DNA from: CAWELS01 sp964468205
GTDB lineage: Bacteria > Acidobacteriota > Terriglobia > Bryobacterales > Bryobacteraceae
NCBI GenBank assembly: GCA_964468205.1
Contig: CAYXVG010000009.1
Coordinates: forward strand, 87,455-151,454
Direction: 5' to 3'
Length of the DNA stretch: 64,000 bases
Part shown: positions 17,381-25,696 of the stretch, piece by piece
Position numbering within the stretch: position 1 is the first letter of the stretch
How the letters are laid out: each line of letters begins with the position of its first letter
Position numbers and translations under genes: made by a program
The notes under the pieces: generated by a model
Told to the model about the DNA's origin: nothing
Databases searched by the model: none
Seen by the model: only the letters and a program-made list of their open reading frames with translations

Positions 17381-18052
17381 TTAGAACCGGAAATCAATCT
17401 TTTTGCCGCTGACCTTCTCGGTGATCCATCCGAGCGTGTCCGGCGTGATGACCGGCACGACGACGGTGGACAGTCTCTTGCCCGGCCCCATCATCTTTTC
17501 GATGTCCTGCTCCATCTCTTCCTCGAGCGTCGGGTAGTCGCGCCGGAGGGAGTAATCGTACGCAATGGGTGTCCCAAAGTTTGCGATTTTGGCCGAAAGA
17601 TCCGGTCCCAGACCCCAGTCGAGCATCATGCTGTAAGTGAACATCCAGTTTGCCTCGATCATGTCCAGGTCCCGGTCTCCCAGCATCACGCCACGATTGA
17701 GAAACGGTTTCCTCATCTCGTACCAGTCGATCTCCAGCCCGGGCGAGGGGGGAAGCTTGAACGATCCGAGCGGATCCAGGGTAAGTCCCGAGGCCCCTCC
17801 GAACGGCGACTCCAGCGACGGCAGCAGCTTCGGGTCAAAGTCCGGGCTGGGAACGGACGGACCTGTTCCGGTTTTCTCGTCGGGTTGCGGCGATGTAACC
17901 GGAGTTTTAGTAAGGTCCTTTCCCTTACCCTCCGTTTCGGCCTTCGGCGCCGGCGTCTTTGGCGGGGCCGTCTGCTTTGCCGGCGTCTTTGGCGACTTCG
18001 CGGGCTGCGCCTGCTGAGCCGGCAGCTTCTTCTTTTTTCCGCCGTTTGCCAT
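17381..18052 (-). CDS. eCIS-linked protein with Lys/Pro-rich disordered tail
   Basis: A 223-aa protein without a firmly recognised family. Residues 1-65 are dominated by Lys, Pro, Ala and Thr (NGGKKKKLPAQQAQPAKSP and similar) and must be disordered. Residues about 110-223 form a compact, mostly helical domain with blocks such as FLNRGVMLGDRDLDMIEANW, DWGLGPDLSAKIANFGTPIA and STVVVPVITPDTLGWI. I have an impression of similar blocks beside eCIS-core (DUF4157) proteins, but could not verify it. It lies 12 nt after the giant DUF4157 gene and 11 nt before the tube adaptor. Disordered N-terminal tails can serve as loading signals in eCIS cargo, so cargo, chaperone or lumen protein are options. Confidence 0.7.
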   Translation of the reverse strand: MANGGKKKKLPAQQAQPAKSPKTPAKQTAPPKTPAPKAETEGKGKDLTKTPVTSPQPDEKTGTGPSVPSPDFDPKLLPSLESPFGGASGLTLDPLGSFKLPPSPGLEIDWYEMRKPFLNRGVMLGDRDLDMIEANWMFTYSMMLDWGLGPDLSAKIANFGTPIAYDYSLRRDYPTLEEEMEQDIEKMMGPGKRLSTVVVPVITPDTLGWITEKVSGKKIDFRF

Positions 18053-18064
18053 CGCGTTTCCCTC

Positions 18065-21000
18065 CTATTTCTTCTCCTCTGGTTCGAAGGTGAGATTCTT
18101 CACCGTCGCCTGGGTGATCGTCCCCTCCAGCTTGCGAGGCTCCATCAGTTTGCCACCGACGAACTCGAGGGAAGCAGATTCCACTCCCTTAATCGAAATC
18201 TCCGCATCCTTCACCTTGCCGGACCCCTTGAGATTCAGCTCTTCGATCATTGCGTTCAGTTCTCCCAGAGTCCATGTCAGTTTGCGGGTGGATTCACTCG
18301 TGAGCTTGAGATCGCTCATCGCATCCGCGGTGTCGGTCCCGAGATAAATCTTGCCGATACCGAGGTCGATCGGGATCTTTCCTTTGAGACCAAGGTTCGC
18401 GTCGATATCGCGCATCTCGATCCAACCGGGCTTCACGTGCGGCTTTTCGCTGGCGTCTTCCTCCTCATCAGCCTTGCCAAGCGAGGCGCGGATGTCGTCA
18501 GGCAGTGCGATCCGCTTCAACCGGACGAGCTTGTTGTTCATTTCCTTCAACTCAGAGGCGTCACCCGGAGTCCATTCGAAAATGTTGTAGCCGCCTGCTT
18601 CGAGAGCTAGTTGGTCACCATCCATTTCGAGGCTCACGATGAGGTCGTTGCGGGTCCAGAGAGCTTCATCTTCCGCCTCCTCGTAGTTGAATTTCCCGTC
18701 CTCGATCTCCAGCCTGATTGGGAATACCTTCTGCCGCAGGAACCGCTCGTCTCCAGTGATCGGCTCGTCGAACAGATAGATGGGCATGTAAAGGTCGGCG
18801 TTGAAGTAACCGTTCACATGGTCCAGAATGTCGAGGTATTTCACCCAATCCCCGCTGCTTCCCTCGCTGCCACCCTCAGAATCTCCGCCGCCAAGCTTTC
18901 GGACATCCTCGATGAGGAAATAGGCGCTCTTGATCTCGGCCGTGCGCAATGTGAAGGCGCCTTCCGGCGGAATTGTGAGAGCGCTCGGCATCTTCGCCTC
19001 TTTGATGTCGAGGGTGAGGCCGATATTGGGATCCCTGTAAACGAGAGCGTGCCCGGCAGCGCTTCCGATGGTGACACCGGATTTGTCATAGCGGACGCCG
19101 AGCAAATCCACCCCCGGCTCCTCGCCCTCGCCAAGCTCGTCCTTGAATCGCGATTTCTGTCCGAGAGTCTTGTCCTTCGCGCCGGTTTCGGAGAATGTGC
19201 CGCGGATTCGCCGGAGGCCGATTTTGTCCAGTTCGAAGAAGCCATCCGCCAACTCCGTCTTTTCGTCCTTCTTGCCTGCGTTGATCGTCCTTAGTACGGC
19301 GTTGGCGCGCATCTCGCCGGCGGTCAGGTCAGCGACCAACTCGGTCGTCTTCGTCTTCTTACCGATCGTCTGAGCCAACCGCAGTGTGAAGCCCTCGGCC
19401 GTGGCGCTCTTCAGCTTTCCGTCGATTGAGAGAAGATTAGTCGTGAAGTTCTTCGTCAGCTTGTTCAGGCTCAGGCCGAGCAGAGTGGCCTCGGGCATGG
19501 TGATGGTCAGCGTCTTCGGCGGGTTCGGCGGATCCTCCACAGGGCCTTCGTAAACCACCGTCGTTCCGACAATCTTGTCTATCTCGAGTCCGGCGACTGT
19601 CAGTTCCTCGAGTTCTTCTGTTTCCTTGCCCGGCACGGGGCCCGGAACCTTCTTGAAGGACGCCGTGACGCTTTTGATCCGTACCTTGTCGGGAACAGCG
19701 GCGGTGGCGATCCTGAGCGTCGCATTGTTGTCTTCGCCGCGGTAATGGAGGCTGCTCAGCCCAAGGGACTCGATCTCGATATCGCTCACTTCGACCTTCC
19801 CGTCTTTGATGAGGATGTCGCCGGTGGTAATGCCCTTGAGGTATGCGCTATCGATCTTGCTCCCGGCTACCATCTCCTCGCCGCGAAGCCCCATCTTGAA
19901 CTTGCCCGAAGCGATATCGGTGAGCGTGACCTCGTCAACGCGGCCAATGCGCAGTATTGTGCCATCCTTCGCAGTCAGGGTCGCGCTCAACTCCCGGCCG
20001 CCTTTGCCGGGTTCGGCGGCGTCCTTTCCGAAAACCTTGAACGACGCGGTGGCGCGGCTGAGCTGATCTTTGCCGGCCTCGCCCACCGTGGTCTTGAGGT
20101 TGGTGACCGTCACGCTCTTCGTAACCTCAACCTTGCCTCGCGTGTTCAACACGTCGAAGCCGGTGAGCTTGAGTCCGAGGACCTTCGCATCTTCGAGCTC
20201 GAACGTCTTCTGCGGGCTGGCCGATATTCCCTTGCTCTTGTCCTCGGCAACGGCAGGAATCGTGACCTTCACCTTCTTCGCGTCGATCTGGCGCACGAAA
20301 ACTCTGGTAAGCACCAGGCTGGCTAGTTCCTTCTCCTCCTTCTCGTCCTTCTCGCCAGTGGATTCGCCCTTCTTGGGCTTGGTGCGAAGCGCCGCCTGGG
20401 CGTCAATCTCGATGTCATCGAGAGTGACGCGATCGAGGATCTCAATAGTCCGGCCGCCGGCGTCCCAGTACAGCCGGGAAAGCGTCAGGTTACCAATCTT
20501 GAGGTCCTCAATCGTGTAGTTGTCGCCACTCTTGATTACCTTGCCGGACAGGCTCTTGAGCACCACGTGGACACGATTGCCCGTTTTGAGTTCCGTGACG
20601 TCGCCCGTGACGCCAATCCCTTTGAGCGCGACGCTGATATCCCCGCTCTTGGCGAAGTCTACGCTCAGAGCCTTCGGTTGGGCGGCCTGTTGCTTCGGCG
20701 CGCTGCTATTAACCGTCGCATTCACGCGGTATCCGCTGGCGGTCGCATTCACTACCAGCGACTTCGCCTGTTCCACCGACAGTGCGCCTGTGACCGTGGT
20801 CTTCTTCTTCTCGTCGTCGGGGATTACGACCACGAGGTTCTCCATCAGGACGCCTGTCAGTTCGCCCGACTCCACGGCAACGATTTTGTCGGCGTCTTCG
20901 TACTTCAACCGGTCCGCGACGATGCTCCCAATGGAAACGCGGTTAAGAGTCAGCTCACTGGCGCTTTCCGTCTTCGCGACTTCGGCGTCCACGGAGATGT

Positions 21001-24000
21001 CGGCTAGTTTCGTCTCTCCGGCCGATTGCACGGTCATCTGACCGGTGGCGAACGAGACTCCGGACACCGACACCGAGCTGATTCCGAAGTTCTCCAGCTT
21101 GAAGCCGTTTTCCGTTCGGGAAACCTTGCCCGTCACCGGGCCGATTACGATCTTCTCGGCCACTACCTGGCTGCCGGTGGCCGTCCGATTTCTCACGTCT
21201 TCGATGACAGCCTTCTCGAACCAGCGCTGGTCGCCGGGGCGGCCCTCGATGGTGAGTCCCGTGGCGGCCCTGTCGAAATCGTAGTCATCGGAGAGTAGGT
21301 CGCCCAAGCCGCTGATCGTAATGTCGAGATACTCGATGGTGAGCTTTGCCACCACCAGGCGCTTCTCCCAGTCCACTAGCGCCTGCTTGGCGGATTCCAG
21401 TTCTTTGGCGGCTTTCTCTCGCTCCCGCTTGTCCTTGGTCTTGGCGAGCACCGCCTCGGCCTTTTCCCGCGTCTCCTGAATCGCGGCCAGATCGGCCATC
21501 ATGGCGTCGATTGTCTTGAGACGGTCTTTCTCCTTCTTGGTCCGTTCGGCCTCCTCCACCGCCAGGATGCGCTCGCGCTCCAGGGCTAGCAGCTTCTGGT
21601 AGACCGGCACGCTGATGCCCTTCGCAATCACCTGCCGCGATTTCAGCCCGACGCTGGTGTCCCCATCCTGGCTGCGCTTCAGGAAGGTATCCAGCCCAAG
21701 TTGGTCATCTTTGCCCGCCAGAGTCAGTTCCTCCAGCACCAAGCCGGAGCCGGCGTGCTGCACTCCCTTCACTGTCAGCGTTCGAGCGCTGGCCTCTGCC
21801 TCTTCGAGATTCTTCCTCCATTCCTTCAGCCCGCCGACGCCGCCCTTAATCACCGCGCTTGCATCAACGCCCTCGCCGCTGATTTCCTGGATCACAAGGG
21901 ACGGGTCCCCGGTCGGGGTGAACGAGCGAATGTTCTGCACCAGGAGCGAATCCGCCTGAACCCCGGGCTGTCCAAGGGCGTCCACGGTAAGTGAGGCGCC
22001 GTCGAGTACGAGCCGATCAATCACCGCGGCCCGGCGCTCTTCAAAGACCTTCAGCCAATTGCGCACTTCACCGAATTCCTCGGTTTCGGCAGGCGTCAGG
22101 TTCTGGACGCCCCGGTTCGCGAGTTCCTCGTAGCGTTTCGCTTTATTGGCCCGCTCCTCAAGCGCAAGTCTCGTAGCGTCGTAGCCCGGTTTCGTGCGGT
22201 TCGTTTTGCTATCGCTAAGAAAGTCCTCGAGCTCCTTCTTCGCGTCTTCGGCGCTTGGTATCCCGCCGGGCAGCTTGATGTCCTCGGCTTCGACTCGCCC
22301 GATATCAAGCGTGAAGCTTTCATCTTTGGCTTCGGACTCCCGCAGAGTAGGCGAACCCTTTTTTCCGAGCAGAATGTTTCGCAACGTTGTGGAATCGCTC
22401 ACCAACGGGAGCACGCCAGTGACCGATTTACCCTGTCCATGAAGCTGAGTCAGCGTGATCGGCTTGCGCGACAGCCCCTCGAGACCGGTGATGGTCACCT
22501 CTCCGATATCCAGCACGGATCCGCTGGTCCTCCGCGCCTTGCGCTCCGCGGCTATCTTTTCGAGTTGCCGTTCCAGCCTTGCGACCGCATCCTGGCGTCG
22601 CTTTTTTTCCTCCGGGCTGGCGGCCGTCTTCAACTCTCGCCGTTCTTCCTCGAGCCAGCCTTTCACCCGTCCTTCGGATTGTTCGAGGGCGCGTTCATAG
22701 GCCGCCGCGTCCCCGCCCGAATGCATGGCGAAGTTCCTCACATCCACCGACTGAATGTACTGGCCGCCGCTGGTGGTGATGCCCTTCATTGCCAGCGAGT
22801 TCAGGTTCACGATGAGTTCCATCGCGAATCCCACGCCGGTCAGGCTGGAGCTGAGCTGGCTGCTCGCCGGTCCCATGATGAGATTCCACATATTGGGAAG
22901 CCAGTGCCCCTTGCCCTCCGCACCCGGTTTGAAGGCGTCCATATGCCATTTGTTGGCGGCCTCAAGTGTCACGTCGAGTTGGTCCACGACCACCTCGTTC
23001 ACCGTGAACATTGACTCCGGGAATACCACGAGCACGTCAGTGAGCGCCGCCTTGGCGATCACAAGATGCAGCGAGCGCAATTCCTTCGTTTTCGGGATGT
23101 ACCGGACATTGAGCTTCACCCCCTTCAGCGTCGACGGGCCGGTGGTGACCCGCATGTCGCCCGAGTACGTGGAGAGGTTGTCCAGCGCCAGGTTCGGAGC
23201 CTCCAGATCAAGCGCGCCACGATCCATATTCCAGCGCGCGTCGGCCATGTTCAGCTTCTCGGCCTTCTCCTCCGCGGTTGGCCGTTGGAACTTCGCCCCC
23301 ATGAAACTGCCGCCGAAGATATCCTGCAACTCGGCCAGGTCGAGTCCCTCCCCGCCGATTGCCAGCGTGTCGAGGTCCACGTTGTCACTGCGAACGAGGA
23401 ATTGGATCGCGGCTCCAAGCATGCCGAGGAACCCGGCGATGCCTTCTTCATGCCAGGCGTGCCCTTCGAGCGGCTTCTCGACGTAGCTTGTCCGGTCCAC
23501 GCGCGGATCGTACAGATCGTGCTTCCGCACAATGTCCTGAAGACCCTTCTCCGGTTTGTACGCCTCGTGCGCTTCTGACTGGGCGAAGACGAATTCGCCT
23601 TCTCCGGCGGCGCGCGCCATTCGAATCAGACCTTCGAGCTTCGGCTTTTGTTCCTTTGTCCAGAGGCTCTCTTCGAGGAGTTGGACAAGGATCGATTGGC
23701 GGTCTTTCTGCCCGGGGCCGCCTTCATAGAAGTTCAGCGCCTCGGACTCCCGGATGTTCTGTGGCAGTTCTTCGAGAATCGTCGCCCATTGCTCTCCACC
23801 GTGGGCTTCGAGAAAGGCGTTGCGAGCCCTTGCTGGCATCGACTTCACGAAGAGGAACGCGAGATAGGCTTCTTCGCTCGTAACCGTGTCCCAGAACTTC
23901 CACCAGGGCGACTTCAGCAACTTGTCCGCGATAGCGGCATTCTTGAACGGCGCCCGCATGCTGAGCAGATAAACCAAGGCTTGGCGCCGCTTTTCGGATA

Positions 24001-25408
24001 CGTAAAGACCTTCGACCGGGATCTGCTCGATCAACTCATCCAGTTCACCCGGCTTGATCTGGGAGACAAGGGCACGGATCTTGACACTCGGATCACGCAC
24101 ATTGAGGCACTCGGCGACGATGCGGTCCAGCAGGCGCAGGGCGTCAGCGTCGCGCACGATCACCTGGCCCAAAGTCTCCTGAATGTCCCGGGCCAGTTCC
24201 TTAAGCTTGTCTGTCAGCGCCTTGCGAGCCTCGGCTTCCGCTTCCTTCCGGGCCTCGATCTCTTCCTGAACCTCGTCGAACGATTGGTCGAGAGCCCGCG
24301 CCGCCTTCTCGCCGGTTGCGAATTCCCGAATCTCCGCGATCCGCATTGCGCGGGTGGCGTCCGCCCGCAACTCCTCCCTCGCGCCCTTCGACAGATGATC
24401 ATCGACAAAGGTGATGGCGACCGCTTCGACGGGATCGACGTCGTACAGCTTCAGGGGCGCCAGCAGCTTGTGATCGAGCCCCTCCCACTCCTCTTTCGAT
24501 TCGCGGGCCCACGCAACCGCCAGAATCTCAGACCGGTGTGAATAGTGGGAATTACTGAGGTTGTCGATCAGGCGGCGGCGGAACTTGGCACCGATGGCGT
24601 GAGCGATCGCGCGGCCGGCGATCATCGGAAACATCGCCAGGATGCGGAGCACGTCCTCGACATCGCCGTCGGTAATCGCCCAATCGAAGACTCCGTAGGA
24701 AAGCAGCCTGATTATCTCCGCGATCTCGGCGCCGTAGCTGCTCTCAACTGTCTCGTAGAGACTCTGAAACTTAGCGTCAAAGTCGGCGTCAGCCGCTGCT
24801 ATATCCGAAGAGAGAGCGGCTCGAACACGAGTGACGGTTCCGGTTGCCGTGAAGCGCTCCGCCTGCGCATTCGCCTCTGTCTCCGCCCATGCCTGGCGTC
24901 CCTTGCCACCGGCGGGCAGAGCTGACGCCGGCAGCGTCTGCTGCGCCAAATGCGCGATTTCGTGCGCAATCAGGTAGCGCCCCGCGCGGCTGCGCGGATT
25001 GTAGGAGACCGGATCGAGCGACACCACCTGCCGGGACGCGATGCCGTGGGCGCTTCTTCTCGCTGTGTCGGCCCTGGCTGTTCCGTTCACCCGGACGCTG
25101 ATGGCGCCGGCTCGCAATCCGAACTGAGCCGCCAGAGTCTCAACCAGCGCGCGCGTGACGGCGGCCCGGGCTTCGTCAGAATCCTCGGTTCCAGCGTGCG
25201 TCCGCAATTCAGCGAAAGAACGATTCAATCCACCCTCGTTCCCATCGCGCGGCGGTGCGCTGGGAGCCTGCCTACTGTCCCGCCGCCCCGCCATGCCTCC
25301 GTGCAGCTTCCGCTCGGGCGAAATCGCACTCTCCCGCCCGCCACCGGACCTGGCGAGGCCTTCCGGCTCCGCGGTTTGAGGCTCGGACTGCAGCAGTTCT
25401 TCCCGCAT
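18065..25408 (-). CDS. Giant eCIS protein with DUF4157 (eCIS core) head and beta-repeat body
   Basis: A 2447-aa protein, the largest in the window. Residues 1-75 are polar and disordered. About 75-190 is the eCIS-core/DUF4157 metallopeptidase-like domain: RYLIAHEIAHLAQQ with HEIAH at 149-153 and ETEANAQAERF near 176-186, the usual HExxH plus downstream Glu. About 190-750 is helical. From about 750 to 2430 it is beta-rich, with a loosely repeating pattern (ADRLKYED near 1500, LSRLYWD near 1643, LSSLHYR near 1889, LLGVRYD near 2107) interrupted by charged coiled coils near 900-960 and 1270-1345. No signal peptide or membrane span. The ribosome site is weak. DUF4157 proteins are known as eCIS markers and likely effectors; the function of the repeat body is unknown. 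Confidence 0.88.
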   Translation of the reverse strand: MREELLQSEPQTAEPEGLARSGGGRESAISPERKLHGGMAGRRDSRQAPSAPPRDGNEGGLNRSFAELRTHAGTEDSDEARAAVTRALVETLAAQFGLRAGAISVRVNGTARADTARRSAHGIASRQVVSLDPVSYNPRSRAGRYLIAHEIAHLAQQTLPASALPAGGKGRQAWAETEANAQAERFTATGTVTRVRAALSSDIAAADADFDAKFQSLYETVESSYGAEIAEIIRLLSYGVFDWAITDGDVEDVLRILAMFPMIAGRAIAHAIGAKFRRRLIDNLSNSHYSHRSEILAVAWARESKEEWEGLDHKLLAPLKLYDVDPVEAVAITFVDDHLSKGAREELRADATRAMRIAEIREFATGEKAARALDQSFDEVQEEIEARKEAEAEARKALTDKLKELARDIQETLGQVIVRDADALRLLDRIVAECLNVRDPSVKIRALVSQIKPGELDELIEQIPVEGLYVSEKRRQALVYLLSMRAPFKNAAIADKLLKSPWWKFWDTVTSEEAYLAFLFVKSMPARARNAFLEAHGGEQWATILEELPQNIRESEALNFYEGGPGQKDRQSILVQLLEESLWTKEQKPKLEGLIRMARAAGEGEFVFAQSEAHEAYKPEKGLQDIVRKHDLYDPRVDRTSYVEKPLEGHAWHEEGIAGFLGMLGAAIQFLVRSDNVDLDTLAIGGEGLDLAELQDIFGGSFMGAKFQRPTAEEKAEKLNMADARWNMDRGALDLEAPNLALDNLSTYSGDMRVTTGPSTLKGVKLNVRYIPKTKELRSLHLVIAKAALTDVLVVFPESMFTVNEVVVDQLDVTLEAANKWHMDAFKPGAEGKGHWLPNMWNLIMGPASSQLSSSLTGVGFAMELIVNLNSLAMKGITTSGGQYIQSVDVRNFAMHSGGDAAAYERALEQSEGRVKGWLEEERRELKTAASPEEKKRRQDAVARLERQLEKIAAERKARRTSGSVLDIGEVTITGLEGLSRKPITLTQLHGQGKSVTGVLPLVSDSTTLRNILLGKKGSPTLRESEAKDESFTLDIGRVEAEDIKLPGGIPSAEDAKKELEDFLSDSKTNRTKPGYDATRLALEERANKAKRYEELANRGVQNLTPAETEEFGEVRNWLKVFEERRAAVIDRLVLDGASLTVDALGQPGVQADSLLVQNIRSFTPTGDPSLVIQEISGEGVDASAVIKGGVGGLKEWRKNLEEAEASARTLTVKGVQHAGSGLVLEELTLAGKDDQLGLDTFLKRSQDGDTSVGLKSRQVIAKGISVPVYQKLLALERERILAVEEAERTKKEKDRLKTIDAMMADLAAIQETREKAEAVLAKTKDKREREKAAKELESAKQALVDWEKRLVVAKLTIEYLDITISGLGDLLSDDYDFDRAATGLTIEGRPGDQRWFEKAVIEDVRNRTATGSQVVAEKIVIGPVTGKVSRTENGFKLENFGISSVSVSGVSFATGQMTVQSAGETKLADISVDAEVAKTESASELTLNRVSIGSIVADRLKYEDADKIVAVESGELTGVLMENLVVVIPDDEKKKTTVTGALSVEQAKSLVVNATASGYRVNATVNSSAPKQQAAQPKALSVDFAKSGDISVALKGIGVTGDVTELKTGNRVHVVLKSLSGKVIKSGDNYTIEDLKIGNLTLSRLYWDAGGRTIEILDRVTLDDIEIDAQAALRTKPKKGESTGEKDEKEEKELASLVLTRVFVRQIDAKKVKVTIPAVAEDKSKGISASPQKTFELEDAKVLGLKLTGFDVLNTRGKVEVTKSVTVTNLKTTVGEAGKDQLSRATASFKVFGKDAAEPGKGGRELSATLTAKDGTILRIGRVDEVTLTDIASGKFKMGLRGEEMVAGSKIDSAYLKGITTGDILIKDGKVEVSDIEIESLGLSSLHYRGEDNNATLRIATAAVPDKVRIKSVTASFKKVPGPVPGKETEELEELTVAGLEIDKIVGTTVVYEGPVEDPPNPPKTLTITMPEATLLGLSLNKLTKNFTTNLLSIDGKLKSATAEGFTLRLAQTIGKKTKTTELVADLTAGEMRANAVLRTINAGKKDEKTELADGFFELDKIGLRRIRGTFSETGAKDKTLGQKSRFKDELGEGEEPGVDLLGVRYDKSGVTIGSAAGHALVYRDPNIGLTLDIKEAKMPSALTIPPEGAFTLRTAEIKSAYFLIEDVRKLGGGDSEGGSEGSSGDWVKYLDILDHVNGYFNADLYMPIYLFDEPITGDERFLRQKVFPIRLEIEDGKFNYEEAEDEALWTRNDLIVSLEMDGDQLALEAGGYNIFEWTPGDASELKEMNNKLVRLKRIALPDDIRASLGKADEEEDASEKPHVKPGWIEMRDIDANLGLKGKIPIDLGIGKIYLGTDTADAMSDLKLTSESTRKLTWTLGELNAMIEELNLKGSGKVKDAEISIKGVESASLEFVGGKLMEPRKLEGTITQATVKNLTFEPEEKK

Positions 25409-25423
25409 GCCTATCTAACTCGC

Positions 25424-25696
25424 TCAGGCTCCCGTCCCAGATGGTCCCAGGCCCTCGTAGACCGCCCTTGCGATGCGAACACCGGTTTCGCGGGCCTCGA
25501 AACGGGTCCCCAGTTGAATCTGCCCGGCCGGGACCACGGGCAGGGATACGCCCCGTGACAGCGACACATTCAGCCCATTCAATTCCACCAACCGGGAGAG
25601 TTCCGAAACAAAGGCCGAGCGCAGTACGGAACGCTGGTGCGAAGTGGCTTCGATACCGTCCAAAACCAACCGATCAACGTGTAGGTTCACTTTCAT
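25424..25696 (-). CDS. Small eCIS-linked protein between AAA ATPase and giant protein
   Basis: A 90-aa protein, mixed alpha/beta by eye: a first strand (KVNLHVDRLVLDGIEA), a helix (HQRSVLRSAFVSELSRLVE) and a C-terminal helix (FEARETGVRIARAVYEGL). No motif points to a function. Its ATG overlaps the stop of the AAA+ ATPase gene, and 15 nt separate it from the giant DUF4157 gene, so it is translated in step with both. Proteins of this size often sit at this point of eCIS clusters; a chaperone or adaptor for the neighbouring DUF4157 protein is a reasonable guess and no more. Confidence 0.72.
   Translation of the reverse strand: MKVNLHVDRLVLDGIEATSHQRSVLRSAFVSELSRLVELNGLNVSLSRGVSLPVVPAGQIQLGTRFEARETGVRIARAVYEGLGPSGTGA

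Noticed and set aside
23648..24541. A 297-aa plus-strand open frame opposite the giant gene
   Set aside because: No start context or domain; the minus-strand frame is continuous over 7.3 kb and carries the eCIS-core head.
18065..25408. The giant protein as tape measure
   Set aside because: A DUF4157 metallopeptidase-like head and a beta-rich body do not suit a helical ruler, and its length would imply a very long particle.
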